Both the position numbers and the translations under genes were made by a program. Shown here piece by piece: positions 35,601 to 48,101 of a stretch of 64,000 nucleotides of DNA. The notes below the pieces were generated by a model. That model ran no database searches, was not told the origin of the DNA, and saw nothing but the letters and a program-made list of their open reading frames with translations. Numbering within the stretch: position 1 is the stretch's first letter; every line of letters begins with the position of its first letter. Origin of the DNA: Hofstenia miamia (taxonomy: Eukaryota; Xenacoelomorpha; Acoela); contig SCFE01000058.1 of assembly GCA_004352715.1 (NCBI GenBank), positions 878,872 to 942,871 on the forward strand, written 5' to 3'.

Positions 35601-38600
35601 TAATTTTAAATGACTTTGAATTTATCAGGGATTTTATAAATTTCTCAATCCTGTAGAATCCCAATAGCATTTATTCAACAGTACACAAAAGAGAAAAACA
35701 TCACTTTTTACAATATTATTATACACAAATTTAAGGATTCTACAAATTCACACCTCTAGCTTTTTATTCAATTACAAGAATAAATTATATTTGGCACTAG
35801 CGGTATTCTGTTTGGCAACATTGTTCTTCTACTTGGCAGAGTCAAAAAAATAAATTCACAAATAGTTTTTTAAAATTTCTATATAGTAAATTTTACTAAC
35901 TAATAAGGTCTCTTTGTAAGGGTGACATCAGTATTCATTGTGTATTTATAATTCAAAACATATCAAATTGTTTGTTACCCAATTAAAAAAATAATATTAA
36001 AGAAGGCCTTTATGTAGGTAATCTACAATTATGCCATTCTTGGTAACAAGGTTACTCTCTTTAGAGAGATATGCACCTTGTCCAATAAAACCCCACATAC
36101 TAAGGATGAGTAGGCAAAGAAGAAACCTCGTATTGTAGATGTTTATGAAAATATGACTGCTTGGAAATGCTTAGCGCATCATTTTGGCGTACCAATTTTT
36201 ATAGGATTTATTAAGTCTGACATTTATTTAATGAATACTTAATTGTACTGTACCAGACACACTTGAAGAAAAATAAATTGTATTTTAATAGAGTTTTGTG
36301 AAATTTAGTGCCAACTAGAATGGGAAATGGTATAGAACATTAAAGGCGTTATTAAAAAAACACTCAACATTTCAATAATGAAGACAGTGATGCTGTTTGT
36401 TACGTAGGTATTTTCGAGCTCTTGTCTATTAAATTTCCAAATTATAAATGTATCTACAAATTGAAGACCTTTAATTTTATGAAAAGATTCATCGAAATAA
36501 GAATTCTATATAAAATGTATCTAATTTCAATTTTAGTTTGAATTATTTTGCAAAGCGCTTTCTACAAAATATACTGATGTACGATTAGTTACTGGTCCTT
36601 TATGGTTACCTACAATTCAAGACCAAGATCGCAACTATGTGAGGTATGAGATTATTGGAAAAAATAATGTTCATGTTCCAACCCATCTCTTCAAAGTTAT
36701 TCTTGCGGAAAATGAATCAAAGTATGGAAATTTTGCTTGTTTATGTTTTTAAAGTCAGTGCTATTATTAACTAAATGTAAGGCAAATAGAAACGAATTAC
36801 AAAAAAAAATTTTATCGGAAGATGGATATATAAGCTAATTTTAAAAACGTTTCAAATTTTCAATGATAGTTAATAAATTTTAAACTAAAAAATACATCAA
36901 TTTTCAAAAATTTTAGCTCCATTGGCAATGGCAATTAAGTAATTTAGCAAAATTCCAACAATTTTAAAGAAAACAATATTTTATCTTCTTATATGTGAAG
37001 AGAAACGCTTTCCATAACATTCTTAAGAACTAATGGACATATTAATCTGCAAACCCCATAGATTGAATGTTTATATTTTGATTATATATATTATATTGTT
37101 GAAAAATAGCTTATAATGGACGTAAGTTGTGTTCAACAGTTGAATATTTTTAAATTACTTTATAGCAGCAAACAACATTTTAATCTAGGCTACGGTTGGG
37201 TACAGAAAAAATTTCTGGTAGGGGTGGGCAAGGATGTAATTTTTAAAGGGCGGGTGCTTTGGTAATTGGTTGCCTACCTTAAAATCGCACGTTGGCATGT
37301 CATACTGCGTTCTCGGGTTTAACTTTAAAAAGTTTCAATACAAAAAATACTCCTTCAATTACATGGGATTTGTCATTAACCGTGAAGGATTCCGTACCAA
37401 TCCCGAAAAAACAAAGATAATTAATGAAATGCCACTTCCTTCAACAAAGAAAGAATTACAAATATTCCTGGGAATAGTAACTTTCTTATGTTCCTTTTGC
37501 CAAACCTCTCTGACATGAAGTATTCTTTGCTGCAACTGCTAAAATCCTTCAATGACTGGAAATGGGAAAGTGAACATACAAAAGCAATAAAGAAGATAAA
37601 AGTGCTTTGCACGCAACCAGTATTGAGGCACTTTGATCGAAAGAACAAAACCTTGACATCACAAGTAAATGCATCACAATTCGGCTTAGGAGCATTCCTT
37701 TTACTAGACGGAAGACCATGTGGTTTTTTGCAAATCGAGAAAGAACTTTTGGCAATCGTGTTTGGGTTTAAGAAATTCCACGAATACTTCTATGGACTAC
37801 TCATAATCATACACACAGATCATAAGCCTCTAGAACTTCAGATGTATCATGACATCCAAGTAAAATATGTACCTGAAAATGCATGTATGCTGCAAACACC
37901 TTTTTAAGACTGGAGTTCCCTAAGTGCACTCAAAATGAAAATGAAAAAATTATCTGGGCTTTGTATAAGTTGTCTAAGGAAATCGAAGATTCTCTCACAA
38001 CTGACTTTCAACAAGTCCTGAAGAAAACGATTGAAAAGAATTACGATTTCCAAATTCTACACAAACGCAGTCAAGAAGGTTGGCCAGAAAGAACTTTTAG
38101 GCAATCCACTTTGCAAAAAATTTTGGAAATTAAGAATTCACCAAGTAGGCGGTGATCTCATGAGAAATCATCGCATTATAATTCCCCCATAGCTAACAGA
38201 TATAATCAAAGAAAAACTACATGAAGCGCATAATGGATATGATAAAAGGATTTCAATAGCAAAAGCATTGAATTTTTGGCCTGGAATGTTCAATGATATA
38301 AAGCATAACATAGAAACAGCCATCCCCAGGAAACAGGCGATGATAGCACATAAGAACACTAAGCATACCCTGGAAAAAAATAGGGTTTCATTTGCTTAGC
38401 TTCAAACAAGCTGATTACATAGTGGCAGTTGACTACTACTCGAGATTCATTGTTCTGCAAAAGTTACAATCAAAATGAGTCTGGTCAATTATTAATCACT
38501 TGAAGTCCATCTTTTCAACTCTAGAAATACCGGCGATAATGATTGCGGACAATAATCCAGCCGCGTACAGAGAAATGACAGAGTTTTGCCATGACTATGG

Positions 38601-39459
38601 GATAAAACTAAGTACCTCTAGTCCACGTTATCCTAGATCTAATAGAATGGCTGAAAAAATGAAGTGAATTGTATCAGGAGTGGCAGAAACACCCCGATCA
38701 TTCTACGTAAAACTGCTATCTGGAATTAGAAAAAATCGATAGCACCTTAAGTCAACAGAGAAACCGAGAAATTCACAGTTAAAGCATTACGATGATTTTG
38801 AGGAAGAAGTACGAATGGGGAACGACAATGAAGACAAAACTGTCACTGCTGCAACAACAAGAGAAAACATCACAAAAAGACCTGTACGCGAAATGAAACA
38901 AACGCAATTTTTGGACCTTATGTTTCACACTAATTTAGGAAAGAATGGCTGTTGGAAATTGGTTGTTTACAGTGAAATTGCACGGTCGCATGTCATGTTG
39001 TGTTCTCAGGTTTTCCATGAGAATGCTTGAACATTTATCTATAGATATGATTGTAATGAAATTGTACAAAAGACTTTGATTTGCTTTTATTTGCCAGCAT
39101 CTATCTTGAACTAACAGGTGCGACATTAAAAAAGCTCTACCCGCACATCACTAGTAAGTATTCAGCAGATCAATTGAATATTTTCATCCAAGCGTAAGAA
39201 TAGCAGAAAGATTAACCAATTAAATCCTTCTCCATTACATAAATGAAAAAGGATGGTTTTGTTTTTTGAGGATGGCATTGATAATGATGCTTGGCAGCTA
39301 TCCAAATTTGATGTAATTTGTAATGGGTGAAAACATTTACCAACTTCAAAAATGCTATTTACCATTTTAATTCGACTTTAAATTTCCTTTCCCTTCAAAT
39401 GAAATCTTAATTCACATTTTTATAATGATTTTCAGATTTCGCCACAATTTTCTAGGAAA

Positions 39460-39498
<39 letters not shown>

Positions 39499-41012
39499 GG
39501 GATTTGAATATAAAATTTTAAAATATCTACAAGGCGCTGGATACGGGTCCCATATTAATGAATTACTACTTTTCTTGTTGTTCATTAATTTCGACTTTTC
39601 TGCGTAAATTATTCTAGTTTCAGCAATTTTTGTTTTCTCATAATTATATTTAAATTCTTTGTTCACTTGTTGATGTTTATGCGCATAAACTTCTGATCTT
39701 AGTTGGACGGAAGAGTGGTCATTCATTCTTATTATAAAATATTTGTATTATTCACAATCATATTTATATACAATGGAAGAAGCTGGACATTTTTATGGTA
39801 CCTTTTTTCGCGAAAATGTATTGGGTCTTTAAGCAGCTTAATATTGACTTAATCACGGATTTTTTTAAAGTGTTTCATTCAAATTCGAAAAAGTTTGATT
39901 TAAGTTACTTAATATTTGAATCAAATAATAGTAGTTTCTAATAAAGAGGATTCAGTGCATCTTGCATTTATGTATTTGGTTGTTAGCTGGTGTTGATTTA
40001 ATGGCTTTATCAATATAAATTTTAGCGATTTTATGCGAGTAATCACTTTTAATCAAGATTTCATAAAAAAATATTTATCGAATCAACTAAGCACTTAAAA
40101 TCTGATAATACTTTATTATTTGATAAATTTGACATTTAATTGTATTGATCATAAATATTATGATTGCAATATGAATGTGCTGGGACGTATAAATTGGGGT
40201 ATTTTAGTTTTCTAAGGAGAGATGTTTTATAACTTCTTTTACTCTTTGTTATTGTTACATCCAAAAAATTCAATTTGCTCAATTTTCCTTTTCCAACAGT
40301 AAATTGTATTCCTCCACACATCCATTAAATTCTATTAAGAAGCCATCAAAATCATCACATCTTTTAAAAACAACAACAATATTTTCGATATATCGATGGT
40401 AGCAAAGAGGTTTCGCTATTCTTAAGTTTTCGAAAGTTGATTCAACAATGTCCATTGCAATTCAAGCCATCGTTGGTCCTTTTGATCCTTAGGGTGATCG
40501 CATAGACACATTTTTAATTTGTTCACATATAATATTACTGAATTTGAATTTTACATTTAAACTGGCAATGTTAGCTTGCCGTCATTCTTGACTTATCCTT
40601 GATAATTTCGAAACATATTTTAATTTTTTATTAAAACATAAAGGACATTTAATTTTATATCACCACTGTGATAAACTAAGGTTTTCTGAATTTACCATAG
40701 ATGGGATCGTCAAAATGTGGGATACCCAAGATTTTAATGTATTCTTACAAACTATTCATTCACGGTGCTTGACATCCAGCACTTCCAAAAAGATTTTGTA
40801 AATCAACTCATAATTTAATTCTTTACTCTTCACCATATTTAGTAAAATTTGTTGAACGCGTTTTCATCATAAAGGAAAATATTTCCCTTACTCACGTGTT
40901 TTTGACCATTTTCTTAAGCTTGGTTTTTTCTTTAAGATTAATATTCATTATATATATACAGTATATAATATATACTATATATGCATATTTATATATATAT
41001 ATATATATATAT

Positions 41013-41099
<87 letters not shown>

Positions 41100-41854
41100 C
41101 TCTCATAATTTACGATGTGACATAAAAAAATTGAAATAATTTTTGTGAATCAAAACTGCTATTAAGTCCAAATATCATTTTAAAATTTAAGTATGTAAAA
41201 GATTCTTCTAATTGAAAATATTTATTAAATTTAACAATTTAATCCCATTCTATATCTGTAAAAAATTTGGAATTAGATTTAAGTCTACTTGCAGACACGG
41301 TTGCTATTTTGTTAAGAACTATTGAAATGGATGTTAGAAAGTCGTCATGAATATGGATAATAAATGTAGATTAAGTATTATTTATATATAGTCCATTGGT
41401 TGTGTAGAAGAAACATGTTACTATTAGTAAGATACCCTCTACTTTATAATAAGATTCTGTTGTTTGCTAACGGGCGCCAAGCAATGTTATGAAATTAGTC
41501 CGCCATGTGATTGAAAATTGTAATGATCACAGTGTTGTCAAATTTCCTCTGAATAAGGAAAAAATTTATAATTTAAAAAATTTACATTGGAAAAGTTATA
41601 ACGAGGTATTCAAACATATAGAATTTTTTTATAATACATATTGCACAAAAATGTTTAGTACAAAGCCACATGATCTTGTAATCGGCGCTTTTATTGTTCC
41701 AAATGTTCCTCTTCAAGACAAAGATTTAGATGCATATCAGGAAAAACTAGAGCGTCTTGAAGAAATTTCAGGGCTACAATTCTTTCCGAAAGCAAATAAA
41801 AGCAAATTCAAAGATTTGTGTTCGGTTGAATCGTGCAAGTTGCAAAAAAACTAA
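31355..41854 (+). CDS. EXOG: EXOG-like mitochondrial DNA/RNA non-specific endonuclease (four exons)
   Basis: Exons 31355-31534, 31700-31984, 36537-36721 and 41659-41854 join with GT-AG introns of phases 0, 0 and 2 into about 281 residues. Exon 1 has an uncharged, serine- and phenylalanine-rich start (possible mitochondrial targeting) and YYDNYCLSFNQ. Exon 2 carries the catalytic motif GWSRGHMAAANN (general-base His at about 118) and the metal-site asparagines in VVPQDAQNNSCFW (about 148-149). Exon 3 has VRLVTGPLWLP and HVPTHLFKVILA; exon 4 has VIGAFIVPN, SGLQFFP and CSVESCKL. SRGH with Ser before Arg, and the ICSVDTCKL-like end, are EXOG traits and not EndoG traits. EXOG is a 5'-3' exo/endonuclease of the mitochondrial inner membrane. 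The protein stops soon after CKL, so it lacks the C-terminal region of about 80 residues of vertebrate EXOG, or a further exon is unseen. The introns hold gypsy and Penelope-like remnants in either orientation. Confidence 0.9.
32009..32042. repeat. (TA)n in EXOG intron 2
   Basis: Pure TA run 25 bases after the exon 2 donor. Confidence 0.9.
32456..32641. repeat. (TA)n spanning a gap in EXOG intron 2
   Basis: TA runs flank 141 N (32471-32611). 32642-33290 shows nothing else. Confidence 0.9.
33300..35290 (-). mobile_element. Ty3/gypsy remnant 2 (in EXOG intron 2)
   Basis: Minus-strand pieces in pol order: end of RT and RNase H (35285-34760, broken; a DHKPL-like stretch), integrase finger (34549-34290: HGSHLGINKTKTY ... 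CTPCKMHQ, all HHCC ligands present), integrase core (34159-33881: second acid in IFADNNQFG, Glu in NGMVERAVRTF), and C-terminal tail (33854-33390: KKHYDRTAKDLSKLGKGDTV and RRNRRHL, the pattern after the core in K02A2.6-type gypsy elements). Gag, protease and most of RT are missing and stops separate the pieces. It is antisense to the host gene. Confidence 0.85.
35343..35504. repeat. GC-rich hAT-like terminal fragment, copy 1
   Basis: Shares AGAAAAATTTTCAGCAC, GGGTCGGGT-type runs and the terminal TTCCCACTCTG with 54395-54655. Read inward from 35504 it begins CAGAGTGGGAAG, a hAT-like end. No opposite end or target duplication was found. 35505-36536 shows nothing but intron. Confidence 0.45.
37270..39027 (+). 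mobile_element. Ty3/gypsy remnant 3 (in EXOG intron 3)
   Basis: Plus-strand pieces: RT thumb (YMGFVINREGFRTNPEKT and LPSTKKELQIFLGI), connection and RNase H (PVLRHFDRKNKTL, LLIIIHTDHKPLE, 37488-37907), integrase finger region about 38180-38370 with the first histidines kept but the CxxC lost, and core about 38395-38670 (VAVDYYSRF, IADNNPAAY, SSPRYPRSN). The tail runs to 39027. Many stops and shifts; 5' truncated. A TAGGGGTGGGC near 37227 and its rough inverse near 39140 flank it but gave no matching duplication. Confidence 0.8.
39460..39497. repeat. (TA)n in EXOG intron 3
   Basis: Pure TA run; 39028-40130 is otherwise featureless intron. Confidence 0.9.
40136..40560 (-). mobile_element. Penelope-like element reverse transcriptase fragment
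   Basis: The minus strand from about 40560 reads through a degraded GSP-type region and IAMDIVESTFENLRI, then YHRYIENIVVVFKR at the position of the RT catalytic box (one aspartate replaced). It ends with KLNFLDVTITKSKRSYKTS (40270-40215), the LxFLDV..t motif that follows the catalytic box in Penelope-like elements. Stops and missing ends show an old fragment. No GIY-YIG domain was found. Confidence 0.6.
40949..41096. repeat. compound (TA)n array in EXOG intron 3
   Basis: Several TA runs broken by short AT palindromes, about 150 bases, upstream of exon 4. Confidence 0.9.
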
Positions 41855-43642
41855 CTCAGTTCTACGCTGCATTCTATTGACTAGATTTATTTAGAAACTT
41901 ATTAAATTTGATTAGATGTTATTTTTGGTGCAAAATTTTCATTCTGAGAAAGCATTCAGAGTTTATTAAAACTTCTTTTGTGTAATGGTAATTGAAAGCA
42001 GTTTATCGAAAAACAGAAACCGCGTTCTTAAAAAAAGTATTTTTCATCGATTTTTGAAAATTGCGGAGTTATGCATTTGTATCAACTGCTATGCCTATGC
42101 CAAATATGTTAACAGTAAAAACCTGATGCAAATTTTTTTTACCATTAAAATGTATTAACCATAATCTCCACATGTTTATTTCAAAAAAGAACCTGTTTTT
42201 TTCAGGTTTCAAGCAATTGTTGAAAACTTGAACTAAAGTGTACTGCCGTGGTTAAAGTGTCAGGAATAATTCACATTTTTTCATTGAAAATTCCAATATT
42301 TTCAAAAAGATTTAAATTCTTACCATTTCTAATGTTCAGTTAATCAGGAGTTCGAATGCCCATGAGAGCAACAACTAATATTAACTGTTTCTTTTTAAGT
42401 AGACCGCCCACCCAACATAATTGAAGGGTGTGGTGCGCAAGGTTAGCGTCAGGTGTCTCTGGCTAAGTGCCAAAGTGAAAGAGTGCTTACAATTTCTTCA
42501 AGAAATTTTAAAAAATGTTTACAATAATTCGCAAGATTAAAGATAAGAATAATTATTATTGGAAAATATTTTTACCCGGGCGCCTGCTTTGCTCTGCAAT
42601 TTTCATAAAATTTCAACTGTGAGAATATTTTGGAGTAAAAATCGTCATTTTTTTCAATTAATCCAGTCTTAAACATTAGTTTTGTGTCTTGTTCTGATCA
42701 AAGGTTTATTTTCATTAAAGAATTTGTCGAAACTAACACAACCCAAAGTTAATGATCGCAGTAATATGCTTGAAATGGTTAATATAAAATTACAAAACTT
42801 TCAGAAATCAGTAGTAACGGAAAAAAATAATATCATTGTACAAATCTCTAAAATTATAGACAAATTCAGCCATATTATACAGGAAAACTCGATATATTAA
42901 TTGCTAAGATTGATTAAGATGTTAATGTAAATAAGCAAGCATTGATGACTAACCAAGATGTGAAAGACAATGCAATATTTCAAACTGTTCTTCCATACAT
43001 CCAGAAGAGTCCTTATAACATGCCAGCAAATCACAGTAAGTCTATGCTTCTAAAGAGGCCTAAGCCTTTTATATGAAATTTATCGACAAAAAATCATACA
43101 CTTTTCCCGAATGGAAAGTAATTTTTGAACTTCAATATTTGCAGCAAATGGGTACAAAACAAAACGCAGCCACCAAACTAAAAGTTAGTACATTAACCCT
43201 ACTTTTATGGATTTTTTAACAATTTTAGCAAAGCCTGTTCAGAAATATTAAAGGCTTTTTACGTGGACACATCCACAGAGTAGGCCACGTTTATGCAATT
43301 ATAAAGAAATTGCTGAAAATGTGCTTATGCCTGCATGACATGCATGCATATATGAATTTTTTTAATGAGAAATTCGATTTTTTAAAAATATTAAAATTAT
43401 TTCCATACCTAGTGTTCAGATGAGGAGAAGGTCAAATGTCCATGGGAACAAAAACTACCCTGAACTATTTGTGAGAGTCCCGTCCAGGCACAACGTGCGG
43501 GTTTGACATCAAATGTAAATATTGAATAGAATGCTTGCTAAGAATAATGATTTTGCTTCTCATATTCATGAAGGTGAAAAATTTCTAAGCATGGACAGCA
43601 ATGGCAGATGCGCACCAGCTTTTTCTAGGAGGAGGGGAACTA
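41855..43642. other. downstream of EXOG; contains two dispersed-repeat copies
   Basis: No gene seen. 42285-42400 and 43370-43480 resemble each other and the piggyBac-end MITE interior at 12040-12150 (shared ATTAAAATT, CCATACCTAGTGTT and CCCATG-type blocks). The second may start near 43186 with TTAACCCTA, a piggyBac-like end, but no right end was found. The frame at 42682-42900 is unrecognised. Confidence 0.4.
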
Positions 43643-43649
43643 TTATATA

Positions 43650-43684
<35 letters not shown>
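43643..43684. repeat. (TA)n microsatellite
   Basis: TA run immediately left of duplication copy A. Confidence 0.9.
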
Positions 43685-43686
<2 letters not shown>

Positions 43687-45030
43687 CATTTCAGCTTAAC
43701 AAACCGACCAAGCATAATGAATGATTATGTTGGCAATTACTAACAATGAATTAGGTATTTTCCCTACACCTCACCAATGCAACCATTATTAGGCTGGCTA
43801 ACACACTCATTGTTCTTTAGATCGGGGGTGAGGCAAGTTTCAAATACAGGCTGATGCACTGTTAACTGTTCCTAACTTCAATAAGAGTCACTCCTTACAC
43901 TTCTTAGACTTCAATATATCAAATAAGAAAATGTATTCCAATCCCTGCCAGAATCCGCTCCAACCCACTTAATTCCAATTCTGCATATTTTCATGAGATT
44001 TTTTAAGAAGTTTTCTACAATTTTGCGGGTTGCTAAATCAAAGTAAGGTATCTTAGAATAGAAACTATCATTGAATTTAAAATACTGAATTCAGTTCTTC
44101 AAGAGTATATGATACTAATATACAATTTCAAAACATTATAAAATTATATTGCATTAACTTAAACTATAGTCCATTTGTTCAATTTCAGCCTATCTTTTCC
44201 AAATTCTATAATTTCATAGACGTTTCATTCAAAATGGCTATATTTCTCATTCCTAGTTTCACTTAAGTAGCGCATTAAATTCCCTTCGTCATAATTTAGA
44301 CGCGCATGAGTAGGCAATTTTTAATCGGAACCCTACAAAGAGATTTTTCTAGTTTGTAAAGTAATCAATTTTGCGTTTCAGACAATAGATTATTGCCAAC
44401 ATTTGACAATAATTAGAATGAAAATATTATAGTAAGTTAACTAGTTCGGTATTAATAAAAATCAATATATAACACATTAATATTTTTTTAAAAAAAAATC
44501 TTCATTGTGAGATAACAAAAGGGTTACTTGTGGAATTGTTCTACAAAATCAAAAGTTAGATATTGCCACTAGTCATAATCACTAATGGCAAATTTGGTTC
44601 TGCCATAGATACTTTATGTAAATGCTGTGATCATAGTTTAATTTCTTTAGGTTTGACATGACAAGATGAGGTGTTTGACAGAATGTCGCAATGATGCGAA
44701 ATAAAGGTAATGTTAAGCCTTCAATATACATAAAACGGTGAATGGGTGGTGGAAGCATGATATATTTTTGGGTCAGCAAATTGTGTAGTACACTCAACAG
44801 CCAATCCTAATTAATTTACTAGACGGGATAATAATGCTTCTTGAATCGCAATTGATTATATATTTCAGGAAGATTAAAGTGATTCTTGAATAATTCGCAA
44901 TCGATTTTTTAAAGTTTTAAATAGGTTAATTAATTTCCAATTATTGCAATAATTGCAATTTCAATTTAATAAGCATACCCCTGCAGACATAGAGTAGAAC
45001 CATGCTTAATTATACATTATGTACTATGTT
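43685..45030 (+). repeat. segmental duplication, copy A
   Basis: Non-coding. Collinear with copy C (46152-47848) from TTCATTT..AACAAAC to the TTATAGG near 45040, about 85-90% alike by eye. It lacks about 240 bases present in C (about 46735-46975). Confidence 0.85.
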
Positions 45031-45730
45031 TATTATAGGGAAGGGCGTGAGGGGAAATATCTAAATCCTGAGTAACACACTAGTGTTTTGTGTGCCCTAT
45101 GGGCAGAAGGGAGGGCGGGCAACGGGCACTCAAATAATGGGGCATATGTTGTGCCCGCTCAGATAAAGTCTGATAAAATTACAAGATAATATATGCTGTA
45201 ATGACGTAAGCTGTTTCTGCTTTTAAAAGGTAATTTAATAATTTTCCGCGAAATTGTGTTTTACCGCAAAAATATTTAAATTTTGTTGTACATTTGCTGT
45301 AATAAAATGGGAGAAATGCAAAACACTAATCTCTAAGCATGATCTTTGATAGAATTAATATATTTTATAGGAATCGTAAACAAGAAACCAATGTGGCAAT
45401 TAGAATGATAATTATATTTATCCCTCTACATTTTTTCATTGTTTTTGCTATGAATTGAATTATTCTGCTTTTTTGATAGTTTATTGTTGCTGGGCAGTTT
45501 GCTATTGAACTAACTAAAAATATTAATAGAACGTGTATTTACACTTACAAGTGTAAGAAACTTCGTAAAATGAAGAAGTCTTAGCGTTTCAATTTTTCTA
45601 ATATTCGATAGTACGCTTAAATAAAATTGAAACGATTTTGCGTTTCAAACAGATTCAAATACAAATGTTTATAAAATTATGAATTTATTATAAATTTGAA
45701 GTTAGCGGGAAGTTTTATATATATATATAA

Positions 45731-46127
45731 ATTGTATATATTTCATTTTAACCTAACAAACGGAACACGCATTATAATTGCTTATGTTATCATGTTATCA
45801 ATTACTAATAATGAATTATTTCTCCCTACACCTCACTAATGCAACCTTTATTAGAATGACTAACACACTTATTGCCCGATTCGGCATATTTTCATGAGAT
45901 TTTTTAAGACGTTTTCTACAATTTTGAGGCTTGCTATATCAAAGTAAGGTATTTTAGAATAGAAATCATCAATAAAATCTGGGCATTGAATTGGAAATTC
46001 TAAATTAAGTTTTTTAAGAGTATATGATACTAATGTACAATTTCAAAACGTTAAAAAATTATATAGCATTCACTAAAACTGTAGTTTATTTGTTCAATTT
46101 TAGCCCATCTTTTTCAAATGCTTAGTC
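45731..46127 (+). repeat. segmental duplication, copy B (partial)
   Basis: Nearly identical to the start of copy C. It lacks about 206 bases (C positions about 46297-46500): the join is TTATTGCCC to GATTCGGC. It stops at a 15-N gap (46128-46142), after which copy C begins with the same sequence. Confidence 0.85.
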
Positions 46128-46142
46128 NNNNNNNNNNNNNNN

Positions 46143-47848
46143 ATATATATATTGTATATATTTCATTTTAACCTAACAAACGGAACACGCATTATAATTG
46201 CTTATGTTATCATGTTATCAATTACTAATAATGAATCATTTCTCCCTACACCTCACTAATGCAACCTTTATTAGAATGGCTAACACACTTATTGCCCCGT
46301 AGATCAGTGGGTAAGGCGAGTTCTAAATACAGGCTGATGCACTGTTAACTGTTTCAATTTGAATAGGAAACACTTCTTTTCTTTTGTAGTAGAGTCATTT
46401 TAGAAATGTCTTACCTTGTTAGACTTTAATAAATCTTATCAGAAAATTTAGGCCAATCCCTGCTCAGCCTGAAACTGCCCCAACCCACTTAATTCCGATT
46501 CGGCATATTTTCATGAGATTTTTTAAGAAGTTTTCTACAATTTTGAGGCTTGCTATATCAAAGTAAGGTATTTTAGAATAGAAATCATCAATAAAATCTG
46601 GGCATTGAATTGGAAATTCTAAATTAAGTTCTTTAAGAGTATATGATACTAATATACAATTTCAAAACGTTAAAAAATTGTATAGTATTCACTACAACTG
46701 TAGTGACCTTGTTCAATTTTAGCCCATCTTTTTCAAATGCTTAGTCTAACCCCAGACCAGCGCAAGTCTATCTCTGACTTCAACTCCTGATAACAGAACA
46801 ATGCACAGGATTGGGACCATTACGTATTAAGCTGACACAAAATACCTTTAGGTATATTTTGCAACTTACCATAATTTGAATTATTATTAGCATATTGCTA
46901 TATTATTCACAATATTTCACTACAAGTTAATGTATACAAAAAGCGTGTTCAAATCATTTTCACCCCAGTAAGCTATAACTTCATAAACATTTCATTCAAA
47001 ATGGCTATATTTCTCATTCTAGTTTCACTTAAGTAGCGCATTAAATTGGCCCTCGCCATAAATTACAGACACGCAGGAGTAGGCAATTTTTTAATTGGTA
47101 CTCAACAAATAGATGTTTCTTGTTTAGTAAATTTATCAATTTTTGCGTTTCATACAATAGATTATTGCCAACTTTTGGCAATAATTAGAATAAAAATATT
47201 ATATCAAAAATCATATTAAGTTAACTAGTTTGGTATTAATAAAAATCAATATATAGCACATAAAAAATTTTTCAAAGAAAAATCATATAATTGTGGATAA
47301 AAAAAAGGTTACTTGTGGTTCATACATCTGTTAGCAATAAGAAGAAATTGTTCTACAAAATCAAAAGTTAAATATTGCCACTAATCATAATTGCTAATGG
47401 CAAATTTGGTTCTGTCATACATACTATATATAAATGCTGTGATCATAGTTTAATTTCTTTAGATTTGGCATGATAAAGTGAGGTGTCCGACAGAATATCA
47501 CAATGGGGCGAAATAAGGTTAATGTTAAGCATTCAATATGCATTAAATGGTGATTTGGGTTGTGGAAGCATTACATATTTTTGGGTCATCAAATTATCTA
47601 GTACATTCCACAGCCAATTCTATATAAATTTACTAGACAGGATGATAATGCTTCTGGAATCGGGAATTGATTATATATTTCAGCAAGATTTAAGTGAATC
47701 TTAAATATTTGGCAATTGATTTTTTAAAATATTCAATAAGTTCATTAATTTGCAATTATTGCAATAATTGCAATATCAATTTTATATTGTCTACCCTTGC
47801 AGACATAGAGTAAAACCAATAGTTATTTACATATAGTGTTGCATAATT
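46143..47848 (+). repeat. segmental duplication, copy C
   Basis: Longest copy, ending at the hAT MITE (47849). It contains a tRNA-like patch at 46296-46340 and an extra block at about 46735-46975 that copy A lacks. No coding frame of substance. Confidence 0.85.
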
Positions 47849-48101
47849 GTTATAGGTAGGGGCGTTCGCAGAGTTTTCCACCGGTGGAATGTCTCCGCTG
47901 TAAGTAACAAAAAGCGGGGCAAGCCCCTAAAATTCTTTGGAAATATTGATGAATTCGACACTAAGAAATGCATTTCACTACCTAAATTTGGACTTTTTTT
48001 AATATTTTTTAAATAAATTTTTTTTGTTTAACCAGTCAAAGGCAATTTTGAAAAACTCACTGAAGGACATTCCACACCTAGCGTACGCCACTGGTTATAG
48101 G
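47849..48101. mobile_element. hAT MITE with perfect TSD
   Basis: Element 47857-48093 (237 bp): left end TAGGGGCGTTCGCAG, right end read inward CAGTGGCGTACGCTAG. Flanked by the 8-bp duplication GTTATAGG (47849-47856, 48094-48101). No coding content. A second GC-rich patch at 48145-48197 (GTTCCCCCAG runs ending GTGCGCCTCTG) looks like one end of another hAT-type repeat without a visible partner. Confidence 0.9.

Noticed and set aside
37227-39150. hAT-like ends around gypsy remnant 3
   Set aside because: TAGGGGTGGGC and its rough inverse match at only about 8 of 11 positions and have no target duplication.
41489-41658. Upstream extension of the last EXOG exon
   Set aside because: The frame is open, but family similarity begins at 41659 right after a TTTAG acceptor whose phase fits exon 3, so the extension is intron.
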